From Pseudomonas sp. GD03858 (GTDB lineage: Bacteria; Pseudomonadota; Gammaproteobacteria; Pseudomonadales; Pseudomonadaceae): DNA of 64,000 nt. A program made the position numbers and the translations under genes. This document shows, piece after piece, positions 1-9,025 of the stretch. The stretch is taken from NCBI RefSeq assembly GCF_029840925.1, contig NZ_JAOCDM010000018.1, positions 1-64,000 on the forward strand, given 5' to 3'. The notes under the pieces are model-generated. The model did not search any database and was not told the DNA's origin. It was given only the letters and a program-made list of their open reading frames with translations. How positions within the stretch are numbered: the stretch's first letter is position 1; every line of letters starts with the position of its first letter.

Positions 1-1080
1 CAGGGTGAAGGTCAGGCCATTGTGGCCGGTGACCGCCAGGCCCTGGGCATTGGTCAGGGTCACGGTGTAGGTGATCTGGCCACCTTCGGTGACGGTGGTC
101 TTGTCCGCAGATAAGGTGGCGACAACTTCGCTGATGGTGTCGGTGATCTGAACCGAAGCATCACCGCCCAGCTCGAGGTTTTCGAAGGTTTTGCCGTCAA
201 CGGCGGCATCGGTGATGCCGACGGTCAGGGTGTCGCCGTCCTTGAAGACGTCGTCGCCCTGGGCTTTTGCCTTGTACTCGGTTTCGGTCTGGCCGGCCGG
301 AATAACGACCTTGTCGCCGTTCGAGAGGGTGACGGTGAGGTCATGGTCCAGCTTCTGGCTGACTTTGACGGTGAACGCTGGCTGCTGGTCTTCGGTGACA
401 CCGCCTTTGCCAACGATGGTGACGGTGACTTTGTCGCCTTCGTTGTCGGTGCCCGGAGTGCCGGTACCCGGCTCGTCAGTCACAGTCGTGGTGATGGTGT
501 TATCACCGAGGGTCAGCTTCTCGAAGTTGTCGTCGCCGACCACCGACTCGATCTTGTTGACGATGCTCGGCTGACCGCCAACGAACACATCGTCCGGCGC
601 CGTGATGGTGAAGGTGCCACTGGCGCTACCAGCTGGGATGGTGACCTTGGTGCCATCGGTGAGGGTGAAGGTCAGGCCGTTGTGGCCGTTGACCGCCAGG
701 CCCTGGGCGTTGGTCAGGGTCACGGTGTAGGTGATCTGGCCGCCTTCCGAAACCGTGGTCTTGTCGGCGCTCAGAGTCGCAACGACTTCACTGACGGTAT
801 CGCTGATCTGCACGGTGGCATCGCCACCGAGTTCCAGCTTCTCGAAGGTCTTGCCGGCAACGCTGGCGTCGGTCACGCCGAGGGTGACGGAGCCCGCGTC
901 CTTGAATACGTCATCGCCCTGTGCAGGCAGGCTGTAGGTGGCCTCGGTCTGGCCCGCGGCGATGACCACGGTGGCGCCGTTGGACAAGGTCACGGTCAGG
1001 TCATGATCGAGCTTCTGGCTGACCGAAACGGTAAAGGTCGGCTGTTCGGCCTCGGTCACGTTGCCATTGCTGGCGATGCT
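1..1080 (-). repeat. ~220-residue (660 bp) repeats inside lapA, continuing off the left edge
   Basis: Positions 1 to about 400 match 661 to about 1060 at a period of 660 bp, for example GAAGGTCAGGCC followed by TGGCCG in both copies. Protein landmarks are VSQKLDHDLTVTLSNG, QGDDVFKD and ATLSADKTTV. Copies are close but not identical. The array continues beyond the window. Confidence 0.85.
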
Positions 1081-2514
1081 CACGGTCACTGTGTCGATGC
1101 TGTCGCTGATCACGGTCTGCGTCGGCGTCGTGTCGGGCTCCAGCTTTTCGAAGTTGCCGCCGGTGGCGCCGGTGATGCTGGTAGAGACCGTGCTGCCATT
1201 GACGAATACATCGTTGGCCGGGGTCTGGAAGTCGACGCTGCCGGTCGACTCGCCCGCCTTCACGGTGATGGTCTGGCCATTGGACAGGGTGACGGTGACC
1301 TCGGTCTGGGCCGGGTTGGTCAGGGTCACGGTATAGGTGATCACGCCGCCCTCGGTCACGCTTGGGGTAGCGGTGAGGGTCGCTGTGGTCGTATCGACCG
1401 AGTCGGTGATGGTGGTCTGTGCCGGTGTCGGGTTTGCTACCAGGTTCTCGAAGTTGCCGCCCGTTGCCCCCGTGATCGTGGTGCTTACGTTGCTGCCGTT
1501 GTTATAGACATCGTTTGGCGGAGTCTGGAAATCGACACTGCCAGAAGACCTGCCCGCCTCGATGGTGACGGTCTGTCCGTTGGACAGGGTAACGGTCACT
1601 GGAGTCTGGGCTGGGTTGGTCAGGGTCACGGTGTAGGTGATCACGCCGCCTTCGGTCACGCTTGGCGTGGCGGTCAGGGTGGCGGTGGTGGTGTCGACGG
1701 TATCGGTGATCTGGGTCACCGCCGGCGTGGTGTCCGGGGTGATGATCAGTCCGTTGCCACCGCTGGTACCGGTGATGGTCGCGGAGATCTGGCCGCCATC
1801 GATATAAGGCGTGTCGTTGGCCGGAATGTTGACGTTGACGGTGCCGGTGGTCTGGCCGGCCGGGATCACGATGACCGCGCCGTTGGACAGGGTCACGGTC
1901 AGGTTGGTCAGCGGAGGCTGGCCGACGGTGGCGGTATAGACGACCACGCCACCCGCCTCGGTGATCGAGGGGGTGGCGCTCAGGGTCAGGCCTGTGGTGA
2001 GCGGTACATTGGTGGTGATGGTGTTGTTCGCATCCAGCCCGCCCACTTCCTCGCTACCTTGCCCCGTGGCGAAGCCTATGGGGCCGGTGGGGAAGCCGAT
2101 GCTCGGGTCGACCACTCCGGCGGTCTCCTGCAGCATCACGAAGCTGTGTCCGCCGCCGACGGAGCCGCCGCCTGCCGCCGAAGGGCCGGCCGCGGTGGCT
2201 TCCAGCTCAGTGGTCGGGTCGGCGCCGGCGGCGATGGCCTGTTGCAGCTCTTCGACCGAGGGCGCTGCCTGTGCGGTGGCCTGGCTCAGGTCGGTGCTGC
2301 TGTCGGGGGTGTCGGCGCTCCACTGGGTCTCGCGACCCAGGTCGAGCAGGCGGCCATCGGCCAGTTCCAGGGTGACCGCGCCGCCCATGCCGGTGTCGAC
2401 CTGCTCGCCGGCAAACAGACGGTCGCCTTCGATCAGTACGCGCCGGATGCCTTCTGGGGAAACTGCGATGACTTGGCCAACAATGCTTTTGACGATGGCA
2501 ACAACAGTGCTCAT
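1..2514 (-). CDS. lapA: LapA-type giant biofilm adhesin, N-terminal part (C-terminus beyond the left edge)
   Basis: Large cell-surface adhesin that holds cells to surfaces in Pseudomonas biofilms. The ATG at 2514 opens MSTVVAIVKSIVGQV, and 838 codons are in the window with no stop. Residues 1 to about 120 form the LapA retention module, with a TAAG motif at residues 107-110; the LapG protease cuts between the two alanines of this motif in characterised LapA. A Gly-rich linker follows, then two kinds of extracellular repeats: about 100 residues each, then about 220 residues each, the same order as in P. putida LapA. The gene is divergent from lapEBC, which encodes its type I secretion machine. 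The C-terminal secretion signal is not visible, so total length is unknown. Identity as LapA rather than another RTX adhesin rests on the N-terminal module and the neighbours. Confidence 0.93.
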   Translation of the reverse strand, partial: MSTVVAIVKSIVGQVIAVSPEGIRRVLIEGDRLFAGEQVDTGMGGAVTLELADGRLLDLGRETQWSADTPDSSTDLSQATAQAAPSVEELQQAIAAGADPTTELEATAAGPSAAGGGSVGGGHSFVMLQETAGVVDPSIGFPTGPIGFATGQGSEEVGGLDANNTITTNVPLTTGLTLSATPSITEAGGVVVYTATVGQPPLTNLTVTLSNGAVIVIPAGQTTGTVNVNIPANDTPYIDGGQISATITGTSGGNGLIITPDTTPAVTQITDTVDTTTATLTATPSVTEGGVITYTVTLTNPAQTPVTVTLSNGQTVTIEAGRSSGSVDFQTPPNDVYNNGSNVSTTITGATGGNFENLVANPTPAQTTITDSVDTTTATLTATPSVTEGGVITYTVTLTNPAQTEVTVTLSNGQTITVKAGESTGSVDFQTPANDVFVNGSTVSTSITGATGGNFEKLEPDTTPTQTVISDSIDTVTVSIASNGNVTEAEQPTFTVSVSQKLDHDLTVTLSNGATVVIAAGQTEATYSLPAQGDDVFKDAGSVTLGVTDASVAGKTFEKLELGGDATVQISDTVSEVVATLSADKTTVSEGGQITYTVTLTNAQGLAVNGHNGLTFTLTDGTKVTIPAGSASGTFTITAPDDVFVGGQPSIVNKIESVVGDDNFEKLTLGDNTITTTVTDEPGTGTPGTDNEGDKVTVTIVGKGGVTEDQQPAFTVKVSQKLDHDLTVTLSNGDKVVIPAGQTETEYKAKAQGDDVFKDGDTLTVGITDAAVDGKTFENLELGGDASVQITDTISEVVATLSADKTTVTEGGQITYTVTLTNAQGLAVTGHNGLTFTL
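1080..1990 (-). repeat. Tandem ~100-residue (300 bp) repeats inside lapA
   Basis: The DNA at 1321 and at 1621 begins near-identical 300-bp units (both open CAGGGTCACGGT). In protein they read TLTATPSVTEGG, then VTVTLSNGQT, then ITGATGGNFE. About two full units and degenerate flanking ones are present. These are the bacterial Ig-like units of the adhesin stalk. Confidence 0.85.
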
Positions 2515-2862
2515 TGGACTCTCCGGACTACCCGTTCAGTTGGCTTCCATGCCTGGCCGGCATTCGAAGGCGGCGACTGATGGAATGTTTCAATAATGTT
2601 TTGACGCGCTTTTGCGTCAATTTTACGTCTATAACTATTGGCGATTAACTTTATGCCAAACTATTGACCTTCTGGCTGCCATCCTAAACAATCGCCAACC
2701 TAATGTCACATTGATATTTGGCGACCTACAGCCCTTTCTTTCGTATTAATCGCACTGCCTATTCGGAAGCTTCCTACTCAAGGATCAGGGTTTGCCATTT
2801 TCCAGGGCAGGCACAGCTTCGGCTGTGATTTGGGACAACAGCTCTCTCGGGAACCAGTAAAA
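2515..2862. promoter_or_regulatory. Divergent lapA / lapE control region
   Basis: This 348-bp, AT-richer spacer must hold promoters for both directions. It carries a 7-6-7 inverted repeat (2601-2620) on the lapA side. I see no open reading frame of credible coding character and cannot assign -35/-10 boxes with confidence. Confidence 0.6.
2601..2620. promoter_or_regulatory. Inverted repeat TTGACGC-N6-GCGTCAA upstream of lapA
   Basis: Perfect 7-bp arms (2601-2607 and 2614-2620) around GCTTTT, centred about 96 bp upstream of the lapA ATG. It could be an operator (lapA is a known FleQ/c-di-GMP target in P. putida, but this is not a clear FleQ box) or a hairpin in the lapA leader. Four T residues follow on the + strand, but no + strand gene upstream needs a terminator. 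Confidence 0.45.
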
Positions 2863-4200
2863 ATGCGTGCGTCACTGCTCACCGCTCTTCCTTTCGCTCT
2901 CGCCGCCTCGTTCGTTCAAGCACAAACCTTGCCCGAAGCCATGCAGAAGGCGCTTGAGGTGCATCCAGAAATCCAGGCCGGCGTGAACGCCCGCGTGGCT
3001 GCCGACCATCAGCTGCGCGCCGCCCAGGGCGGCTATTTGCCGCGGGTGGATGTGACCGCCGGTTATGGTCGCGAGGGCACCGACAGCCCAAGCACGCGCA
3101 ACCGCTGGGAGACGCTGAACCGTGGCGAGTCGGCCATTCGCTTGCGGCAGATGGTTTTTGACGGTTTCGCCACCTCCAGCGAAGTAGGGCGTCAACAAGC
3201 TACCGTCAATGCCCGCGCCTATTCCCTGCTGGGGACCTCCGAGCGCACCGCGCTGACCGTCGCCCAGGTCTACCTGGACGTGCTGGCCCGCCGCGAGATG
3301 GTGCGCCTGGCCGAAGACAACCTGCGCAACCACGACCGGATCCTCGACCAGATCAAGCTGCGTACCAGTCGTGGCGTGGGTCGCATGGCTGACCTCGACC
3401 AGGCCGAGGCGCGCCAGGCCCAGGCCCGCAACAACCTGCTCACCGAGCAGACCAACCTGGCTGACGCCAACACCAACTACCTGAGCGTCGTCGGACAAAT
3501 GCCCGACCAGTTAAGCACGCCAGCGCCGTTTGTCGACCTGCTGCCGGCCTCGCTCGACGAGGCGCGTCATCAGCTGGTCGAGGACAGCCCGATCCTGCGC
3601 TCGGCCGAATCGGACATCGCTGCCGCTGAAAAGCAATACGAGGCTGCGAAGTCTACGTTCTATCCGCGTTTCGATGCCGAACTCGGACGAACGGCAGACA
3701 ACAACCTCGATGGCGCCGTCGGCCACAACAACGAATGGCAAGCCATGCTGCGCATGAACTTCAACCTGTACGCCGGCGGCAGCAACAAGGCGGACCTGGA
3801 GTCGAAGTCGTACCTCGCCAACCAGGCGCTGGATATTCGCAACAACGCCTTGCGCCAGCTCAATGAGGAGTTAGGCTTGGCATGGAACGCTATGGAGAAC
3901 GCCAACGCCCAGGTGCCGATCGCCCAGCAGTACGTCGACCACAGCAACCGCGTGCGCAGTGCCTACCAGCAGCAGTTCGGCCTGGGCGAGCGAACCCTGC
4001 TCGACCTGCTCGACAGCGAGAATGAAACCTTCACCGCCCAGCGTCGTCTGGTAGAGGTGAAGAACACACAAATGTTTACTCAGTACCGAATCAAGGCGAC
4101 CATTGGCCAGCTGCTCAAGAGCCAGGGTGTCGTAGCCCCGATGGCATCCGTTGTGCAGAATGACCTGAAACCCAAGGTGAACCTGCCAGGCATGAACTGA
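2863..4200 (+). CDS. lapE: TolC-family outer membrane protein of the LapA secretion system
   Basis: Outer-membrane channel of the type I secretion machine that exports LapA. The 445-residue protein begins MRASLLTALPFALAASFVQA, a Sec signal peptide cleaved after AQA, and then has the two long helical repeats of the OEP/TolC family (landmarks LPEAMQKALEVHPEI, TLLDLLDSENE). An upstream TTG at 2830 would add 11 polar residues before the signal peptide, so I use the ATG at 2863. It lies 45 nt before lapB and is most likely the first gene of a lapE-lapB-lapC operon. The name is given by neighbourhood; sequence alone supports only the TolC family. Confidence 0.88.
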   Translation: MRASLLTALPFALAASFVQAQTLPEAMQKALEVHPEIQAGVNARVAADHQLRAAQGGYLPRVDVTAGYGREGTDSPSTRNRWETLNRGESAIRLRQMVFDGFATSSEVGRQQATVNARAYSLLGTSERTALTVAQVYLDVLARREMVRLAEDNLRNHDRILDQIKLRTSRGVGRMADLDQAEARQAQARNNLLTEQTNLADANTNYLSVVGQMPDQLSTPAPFVDLLPASLDEARHQLVEDSPILRSAESDIAAAEKQYEAAKSTFYPRFDAELGRTADNNLDGAVGHNNEWQAMLRMNFNLYAGGSNKADLESKSYLANQALDIRNNALRQLNEELGLAWNAMENANAQVPIAQQYVDHSNRVRSAYQQQFGLGERTLLDLLDSENETFTAQRRLVEVKNTQMFTQYRIKATIGQLLKSQGVVAPMASVVQNDLKPKVNLPGMN

Positions 4201-4245
4201 ACAGGCGCGCCTTGACCTAACCCGCAAGGATGAAGAGAGCGCCGC

Positions 4246-6402
4246 GTGGAATCCGAAGTCAGTCGAGTCCAACTCAGCCACGATCCACGCAGTCAGCATG
4301 ACGACCCGCTGCTGGACAGTCTGCTGACCCTGTGTGTCCTGCATCAGAAACCCGCCAGTCGGGCCATGCTGACCACCGGGTTGCCCTTGCCCTCGCAACG
4401 CCTGACCGCCGAGCTGCTGCCCCGTGCCGCCGCCCGGTCGGGGCTGCAGGGCCGGCTCCTGCAACGCAAGCTCGAGCAGATCCCCAGCATCGCCATGCCG
4501 GCGATGCTGCTGCTAAAGGAAGGTCGCTGCGCCGTCCTGCTCGGTTGGGAGAACGAAGACACCGCCCGCCTGCTGCTCAGCGAGAGCGATGGCGGCGAGG
4601 TACACGTCACCCGTGAGGCGCTGCTTGGGGACTACAGCGGCAAGGTGTTCTTCGCCCAGCCGCAGCACAAGTTCGACGTCAACCACGGCAACCTGATCCC
4701 GCGCGCGCGCTCATGGTTCCGCGACACGCTGCTGCGCAGCAAATGGCTGTACATCGATGCCATCGCCGCCAGCCTGGTGATCAACCTGATCGCCCTGGCC
4801 GCGCCGCTGTTCGTGATGAACGTGTACGACCGCGTGGTGCCCAACCAGGCCACCTCGACCCTGTGGGTGCTGGCGATCGGCATCGCCGGCGCCTATGTCT
4901 TCGACCTGATCCTCAAGGGGCTGCGCAGCCTCTGCCTTGACCTGGCCGGCAAGAAGACCGACCTGATCATCTCGGCGACGCTGTTCGAGCGCATCGTCGG
5001 CATGGCCATGAAGTACCGGCCAGCGCGGGTCGGCAGCTTTGCCCAGAACATCCATGAGTTCCAGGGCCTGCGCGATTTCCTCGCCTCGCTGACCCTGACC
5101 AGTCTGATCGACCTGCCGTTCACCCTGCTGATTCTGATGGTGATCGCCATCATCGGCGGGCACCTGGTGTGGATTCCGATCCTGGCCTTCCCCTTGGCCC
5201 TGGGTATCGGCTATGCCCTGCAGAAGCCGCTGATGGCGACCATGGAACGCACCATGGCGCTGGCGTCCGAGCGCCAGTCGAGCCTGATCGAGACCCTCGC
5301 CGGGCTGGACGCGGTCAAGGTCAACAACGCCGAAAGCGAGCGCCAGTACATGTGGGAGCAGACTCTCGGCACGCTCAGCCGCCTGGAGCTGCGGGTCAAG
5401 GTGCTGTCGGGCCTGGCGATGAACATCACCGCGCTGATCCAGCAACTGGCCGGCGTGGCGATGATCTGCGTGGGCGTCTACCTGATCATCGACGGCAACC
5501 TCAGCATGGGCGGCCTGGTGGCCTGCTACATGCTCAGCGGCCGTGCCCTCGGCCCGCTGGGCCAGCTCAACGGCTTGCTGGCCCGCTACCAGCAGGCCAA
5601 GGTGACCATGGTCGCCACCAACCAGATGATGGAGCTGCCACAGGAGCGCAACTTCGAGGAGCGTCCGCTGAGCCGCCAGGTGCTGCAGGGCGCCATCGAG
5701 TTCCGCGGCGTCGAGTTCACCTACCCGAACCAGCAGAACAAGGCCCTCAAGGGCATCAATCTGAATATCCGCCCGGGCGAAAAGGTCGGCATCATCGGCC
5801 GCAGCGGTTCGGGCAAGAGCTCGCTGGCCAAGCTGATCGTCGGCCTGTACGAGCCCGACAACGGTTCGCTGCTGGTCGACGGCGTGGACATCCGCCAGAT
5901 CGACGTCAGCGAGCTGCGCCACAACATCGGCTACGTGCCCCAGGACATCCAGCTGCTGGCCGGCACCCTGCGCGACAACCTGGTCAGTGGTGCCCGCTAC
6001 ATCGAGGACGAACTCATCCTGCAGGCCGCCGAGCTGGCCGGCGTGCATGAGTTCGCCCGCCTGCACCCCGACGGCTACGAGCTGCAGGTCGGCGAGCGCG
6101 GGCAGAACCTTTCCGGTGGCCAGCGGCAGAACGTCGCCCTGGGCCGCGCGCTGCTGCTCAACCCGCAGATCCTGCTGCTTGACGAACCCACCAGTGCCAT
6201 GGACAACACCGGCGAAGAGCGCCTGAAGCAGCGCCTGGCGGCGGTGATCGAAAGCAAGACCGTCTTGCTGGTCACCCACCGTGCCTCGCTGTTGTCGCTG
6301 GTGGACCGGTTGATCGTCATCGATCGTGGACAGATCGTCGCGGATGGCCCGAAAGCCGCCGTCATGGATGCGCTGAAGAAGGGGCAGATCAGTGTTGCAT
6401 AA
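4246..6402 (+). CDS. lapB: Type I secretion ABC transporter/permease of the LapA system
   Basis: Inner-membrane ATPase that energises LapA export. The 718-residue protein has an N-terminal C39-peptidase-like region (residues about 20-140) without a recognisable catalytic C39 motif, as expected for a transporter of uncleaved RTX-type substrates. A six-helix membrane domain follows (about 165-440), then an ABC domain with Walker A GRSGSGKS near residue 518, signature LSGGQ near 622 and Walker B LLLDEP near 642. It starts at GTG 4246 behind an AGGATGAAGAGAG ribosome-binding region; no in-frame ATG is better placed. Its end overlaps lapC by 11 nt, indicating translational coupling. Confidence 0.95.
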   Translation: MESEVSRVQLSHDPRSQHDDPLLDSLLTLCVLHQKPASRAMLTTGLPLPSQRLTAELLPRAAARSGLQGRLLQRKLEQIPSIAMPAMLLLKEGRCAVLLGWENEDTARLLLSESDGGEVHVTREALLGDYSGKVFFAQPQHKFDVNHGNLIPRARSWFRDTLLRSKWLYIDAIAASLVINLIALAAPLFVMNVYDRVVPNQATSTLWVLAIGIAGAYVFDLILKGLRSLCLDLAGKKTDLIISATLFERIVGMAMKYRPARVGSFAQNIHEFQGLRDFLASLTLTSLIDLPFTLLILMVIAIIGGHLVWIPILAFPLALGIGYALQKPLMATMERTMALASERQSSLIETLAGLDAVKVNNAESERQYMWEQTLGTLSRLELRVKVLSGLAMNITALIQQLAGVAMICVGVYLIIDGNLSMGGLVACYMLSGRALGPLGQLNGLLARYQQAKVTMVATNQMMELPQERNFEERPLSRQVLQGAIEFRGVEFTYPNQQNKALKGINLNIRPGEKVGIIGRSGSGKSSLAKLIVGLYEPDNGSLLVDGVDIRQIDVSELRHNIGYVPQDIQLLAGTLRDNLVSGARYIEDELILQAAELAGVHEFARLHPDGYELQVGERGQNLSGGQRQNVALGRALLLNPQILLLDEPTSAMDNTGEERLKQRLAAVIESKTVLLVTHRASLLSLVDRLIVIDRGQIVADGPKAAVMDALKKGQISVA

Positions 6403-7768
6403 GCTGGATATCGGGCGTTTCAAAGACAACCTGCGCCGCTATTTCAAGGGCTCTGAATCGCTTTCCGGACAGCCTCTTCCCGAGGTCAACAAGGCGCTGA
6501 TCGAAGACGCGCCGCGCGTGGTGCGCCTGACCATCTGGGGCGTGATCGCGTTCTTCCTGTTCCTGATCGTCTGGGCCAGCGTCGCGCCCATCGACGAGGT
6601 GACGCGCGGGGAGGGCAAGGCCATTCCGTCGTCCAAGGTGCAGAAGATCCAGAACCTCGAAGGCGGCATCGTCGCGGAGATCTTCGCCAAGGAAGGGGAG
6701 ATCGTCGAGGTCGGGCAACCGCTGCTGCGCCTGGATGAAACCCGCTTTGCCTCCAACGTCGGCGAGACCGAGGCTTCGCGCCTGGCCATGGCCTTGCGCG
6801 TGCAGCGCCTGACGGCCGAGGTCGAGGACAAGCCGCTGCAGATCGACGAAGAACTGCGCAAGGCCGCGCCGAGCCAGGCCGCCAACGAACAATCGCTGTA
6901 CCAGAGCCGGCGCCAGCAGTTGCAGGACGAGATCGGCGGCCTGCAGCAGCAACTGGTGCAGAAGCAGCAGGAGCTGCGTGAGTTCAATTCCAAGCGCGCC
7001 CAGTACGCCAACAGCCTGCAGTTGTTGCGTCAGGAGATCGCCATGTCCGAGCCGCTGGTGGCCCAAGGCGCGATCTCCCAGGTCGAAGTGCTGCGCCTGC
7101 GTCGCGCCGAGGTCGAAAACCGCGGCCAGATGGACTCCACCGCGCTGGCCATCCCGCGTGCCGAGGCGGCGATCAAGGAGGTCGAAAGCAAGATCGAAGA
7201 GACCCGTGGCAAGTTCCGCAGCGATGCCCTTACCCAGCTCAACGAGGCCCGTACCGAGTTGAACAAGGCCACCGCCACCAGCAAGGCGCTGGATGACCGC
7301 GTGCACCGCACCATGGTCACCTCGCCGGTGCGCGGCATCGTCAAGCAGCTGCTGGTCAACACCATCGGCGGGGTGATCCAGCCGGGCAGCGACATCATCG
7401 AGATCGTGCCGCTGGACGACACCCTGGTGGTCGAGGCGAAGATCCTGCCCAAGGACATCGCCTTCCTGCACCCGGGCCAGGAGGCCACGGTCAAGTTCAC
7501 CGCCTACGACTACACCATCTACGGCGGGATGAAGGCCAAGCTCGAGCAGATCGGCGCCGACACCATCACCGATGAAGACAAGAAGACCACCTACTACCTG
7601 ATCAAGCTGCGTACCGAGAAGAGCCATCTGGGCACGGACGAGAAACCGCTGCTGATCATCCCGGGGATGGTGGCCACGGTGGATATCATGACGGGCAAGA
7701 AGACCATCATGAGCTACCTGCTCAAGCCGATCATCAAGGCGCGCAGCGAGGCGCTGCGCGAGCGCTGA
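6392..7768 (+). CDS. lapC: HlyD-family membrane fusion protein of the LapA secretion system
   Basis: Periplasmic adaptor joining the ABC transporter LapB to the outer-membrane channel LapE. The 458-residue protein has one membrane segment (about residues 45-65, LTIWGVIAFFLFLIVWASV). The HlyD landmarks GEGKAIPSSKVQKIQNLEGG and a barrel-sandwich half follow, then a long coiled coil rich in Q/E/R (about 130-290) and the second half with VRGIVKQL and PGMVATVDIMTGKK. The GTG start lies inside the end of lapB with GGGG about 10 nt upstream; a TTG at 6395 is an equal alternative. It is the last gene of the operon. lapD and lapG do not follow it. Confidence 0.93.
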   Translation: MLHKLDIGRFKDNLRRYFKGSESLSGQPLPEVNKALIEDAPRVVRLTIWGVIAFFLFLIVWASVAPIDEVTRGEGKAIPSSKVQKIQNLEGGIVAEIFAKEGEIVEVGQPLLRLDETRFASNVGETEASRLAMALRVQRLTAEVEDKPLQIDEELRKAAPSQAANEQSLYQSRRQQLQDEIGGLQQQLVQKQQELREFNSKRAQYANSLQLLRQEIAMSEPLVAQGAISQVEVLRLRRAEVENRGQMDSTALAIPRAEAAIKEVESKIEETRGKFRSDALTQLNEARTELNKATATSKALDDRVHRTMVTSPVRGIVKQLLVNTIGGVIQPGSDIIEIVPLDDTLVVEAKILPKDIAFLHPGQEATVKFTAYDYTIYGGMKAKLEQIGADTITDEDKKTTYYLIKLRTEKSHLGTDEKPLLIIPGMVATVDIMTGKKTIMSYLLKPIIKARSEALRER

Positions 7769-7783
7769 CAGTCATTACGCGAT

Positions 7784-7903
7784 CCCTGTAGGAGCGGCCT
7801 TGTGTCGCGAAAGGGCTGCAACGCAGCCCCAGGATCTGCGTCGAGACAGAGATCGCCGGGGCCGCTTCGCGGCCCTTTCGCGACACAAGGCCGCTCCTAC
7901 AGG
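7784..7903. repeat. REP pair (GTAGGAGCGGCC family), head-to-head
   Basis: The left arm CTGTAGGAGCGGCCTTGTGT is mirrored by the right arm ending GGCCGCTCCTACAG. Inner stems GGGCTGCAACGCAGCCC and GGGGCCGCTTCGCGGCCC flank a short spacer. It sits just after lapC and may form the 3' end of its transcript. Confidence 0.85.
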
Positions 7904-8107
7904 TCGGCGCATGGCATCAAGGCGCAACCCCTTCATATGTATATGACGTAACGGTATTTAAAATCCTGTTCTTATGACTTTATAGTCACCCCCACTGCGT
8001 ACCCGCCGACCAATCGGCGCGCCGCACGACTCGAACCCACACGGGCAATCCCCGTGCGTTTCCGATCGTTGCGCGCCCTGAAGTCGCGCACTGCGTGGGA
8101 GTGAACA
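7904..8107 (+). promoter_or_regulatory. Probable promoter region of the TauD-like/ABC operon
   Basis: An AT-rich block (7930-7990) contains two small inverted repeats: CATAT-GT-ATATG at 7934-7945 and TGACT-TTAT-AGTCA at 7975-7988. These are candidate operator or promoter elements for the operon starting at 8108. No reading frame here looks coding. Confidence 0.4.
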
Positions 8108-9007
8108 ATGCCAGCCGCCTCGAACGCCTTGTCGACCATCGACAGCGCCCTGCCGCAAACCTTCGACATCCGCCCGTTCCCCGGCGCCGTCGGTGCCGAG
8201 ATCATCGGTCTCGACCTGGCCCGTGCGGTCAATGCCGAGGATTTCACCCGTATCCACCGCGCCCACCTGGACCATCACGTCCTGGTGTTTCGCGACCAGC
8301 GCATCACCCCCGAACAGCAGATCGCCTTCAGCCGCCGTTTCGGCGAGCTGCAGATCCATGTGCTCAAGCAGTTCCTGCTCGCCGGCCATCCCGAGATCCT
8401 GATCGTGTCCAACATCGTCGAGGACGGCCGCAACGTCGGCCTGGGCGATGCCGGCAAGTTCTGGCACTCGGACCTGTCGTACAAGGAGCTGCCGAGCCTG
8501 GGCTCGATGCTGCATGCCCAGGAGCTGCCCAGCGAGGGCGGCGACACCTTGTTCGCCGACATGCACAAGGCCTGGGACGCGGTGCCCGAGGCCCTGCGCC
8601 GGGTCGTCGAGGGCCGCAGCGCCGCCCACTCCTACACCGCCCGCTACGCCGAGACCAAATTCGCAGGCAACTGGCGCCCGACGCTGACCGCCGAGCAACT
8701 GGCCCAGGTCCAGGAGGTCATCCATCCGGTGGTGCGTACCCATCCGGAGAACGGCCGCAAGGCGCTGTTCGTCAGCGAAGGCTTCACCACCCGCATCGTC
8801 GGTCTGCCGGATGACGAGAGCCGCGACGTGCTGCAACAGCTGTACGCCCTGAGCGTGCTGGAGCAGAACATCTACCGCCATCAATGGCAGCCGCACGACC
8901 TGGTGTTCTGGGACAACCGCTCGCTGATCCACCTGGCTAGCGGCTGCCCCGCGCACCTGCGCCGCAAGCTGTACCGCACCACCATCCAGGGCGATGCCCC
9001 GTTCTGA
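8108..9007 (+). CDS. TauD/TfdA-family 2-oxoglutarate-dependent dioxygenase
   Basis: Non-haem Fe(II) enzyme of the taurine dioxygenase family; members hydroxylate the carbon next to sulfur in sulfonates, or act on sulfate esters and other small acids. The 299-residue protein keeps the metal triad: H120 and D122 in WHSDLSY, and distal H275 in LIHLAS. R290 in YRTT sits at the 2-oxoglutarate arginine position. It leads an operon with a NitT/TauT-type ABC importer (9026-11792). It is clearly different from the true tauD copy at 45014-45847, for example LIHLASGCP where TauD has VTQHFAVDD. The substrate is not determined; a sulfonate or similar anion is an inference from the family and importer. Confidence 0.88.
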   Translation: MPAASNALSTIDSALPQTFDIRPFPGAVGAEIIGLDLARAVNAEDFTRIHRAHLDHHVLVFRDQRITPEQQIAFSRRFGELQIHVLKQFLLAGHPEILIVSNIVEDGRNVGLGDAGKFWHSDLSYKELPSLGSMLHAQELPSEGGDTLFADMHKAWDAVPEALRRVVEGRSAAHSYTARYAETKFAGNWRPTLTAEQLAQVQEVIHPVVRTHPENGRKALFVSEGFTTRIVGLPDDESRDVLQQLYALSVLEQNIYRHQWQPHDLVFWDNRSLIHLASGCPAHLRRKLYRTTIQGDAPF

Positions 9008-9025
9008 CGACTGAGGAAATACACC

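Noticed and set aside
1-1990. Possible CRISPR array because of regular repeats
   Set aside because: The repeats are 300 and 660 bp, continuous and in frame inside lapA; there are no unique spacers between short repeats.
343-2580. 745-residue open frame on the + strand opposite lapA
   Set aside because: It is the antisense of a high-GC repetitive gene. Its product is a monotonous Gly/Asp/Val/His-rich string, while the minus strand gives recognisable LapA sequence.
8108-9007. Calling the first dioxygenase tauD
   Set aside because: A much better tauD stands at 45014-45847 within tauABCD. This copy differs around the distal histidine and has a different gene order, so no symbol was given.
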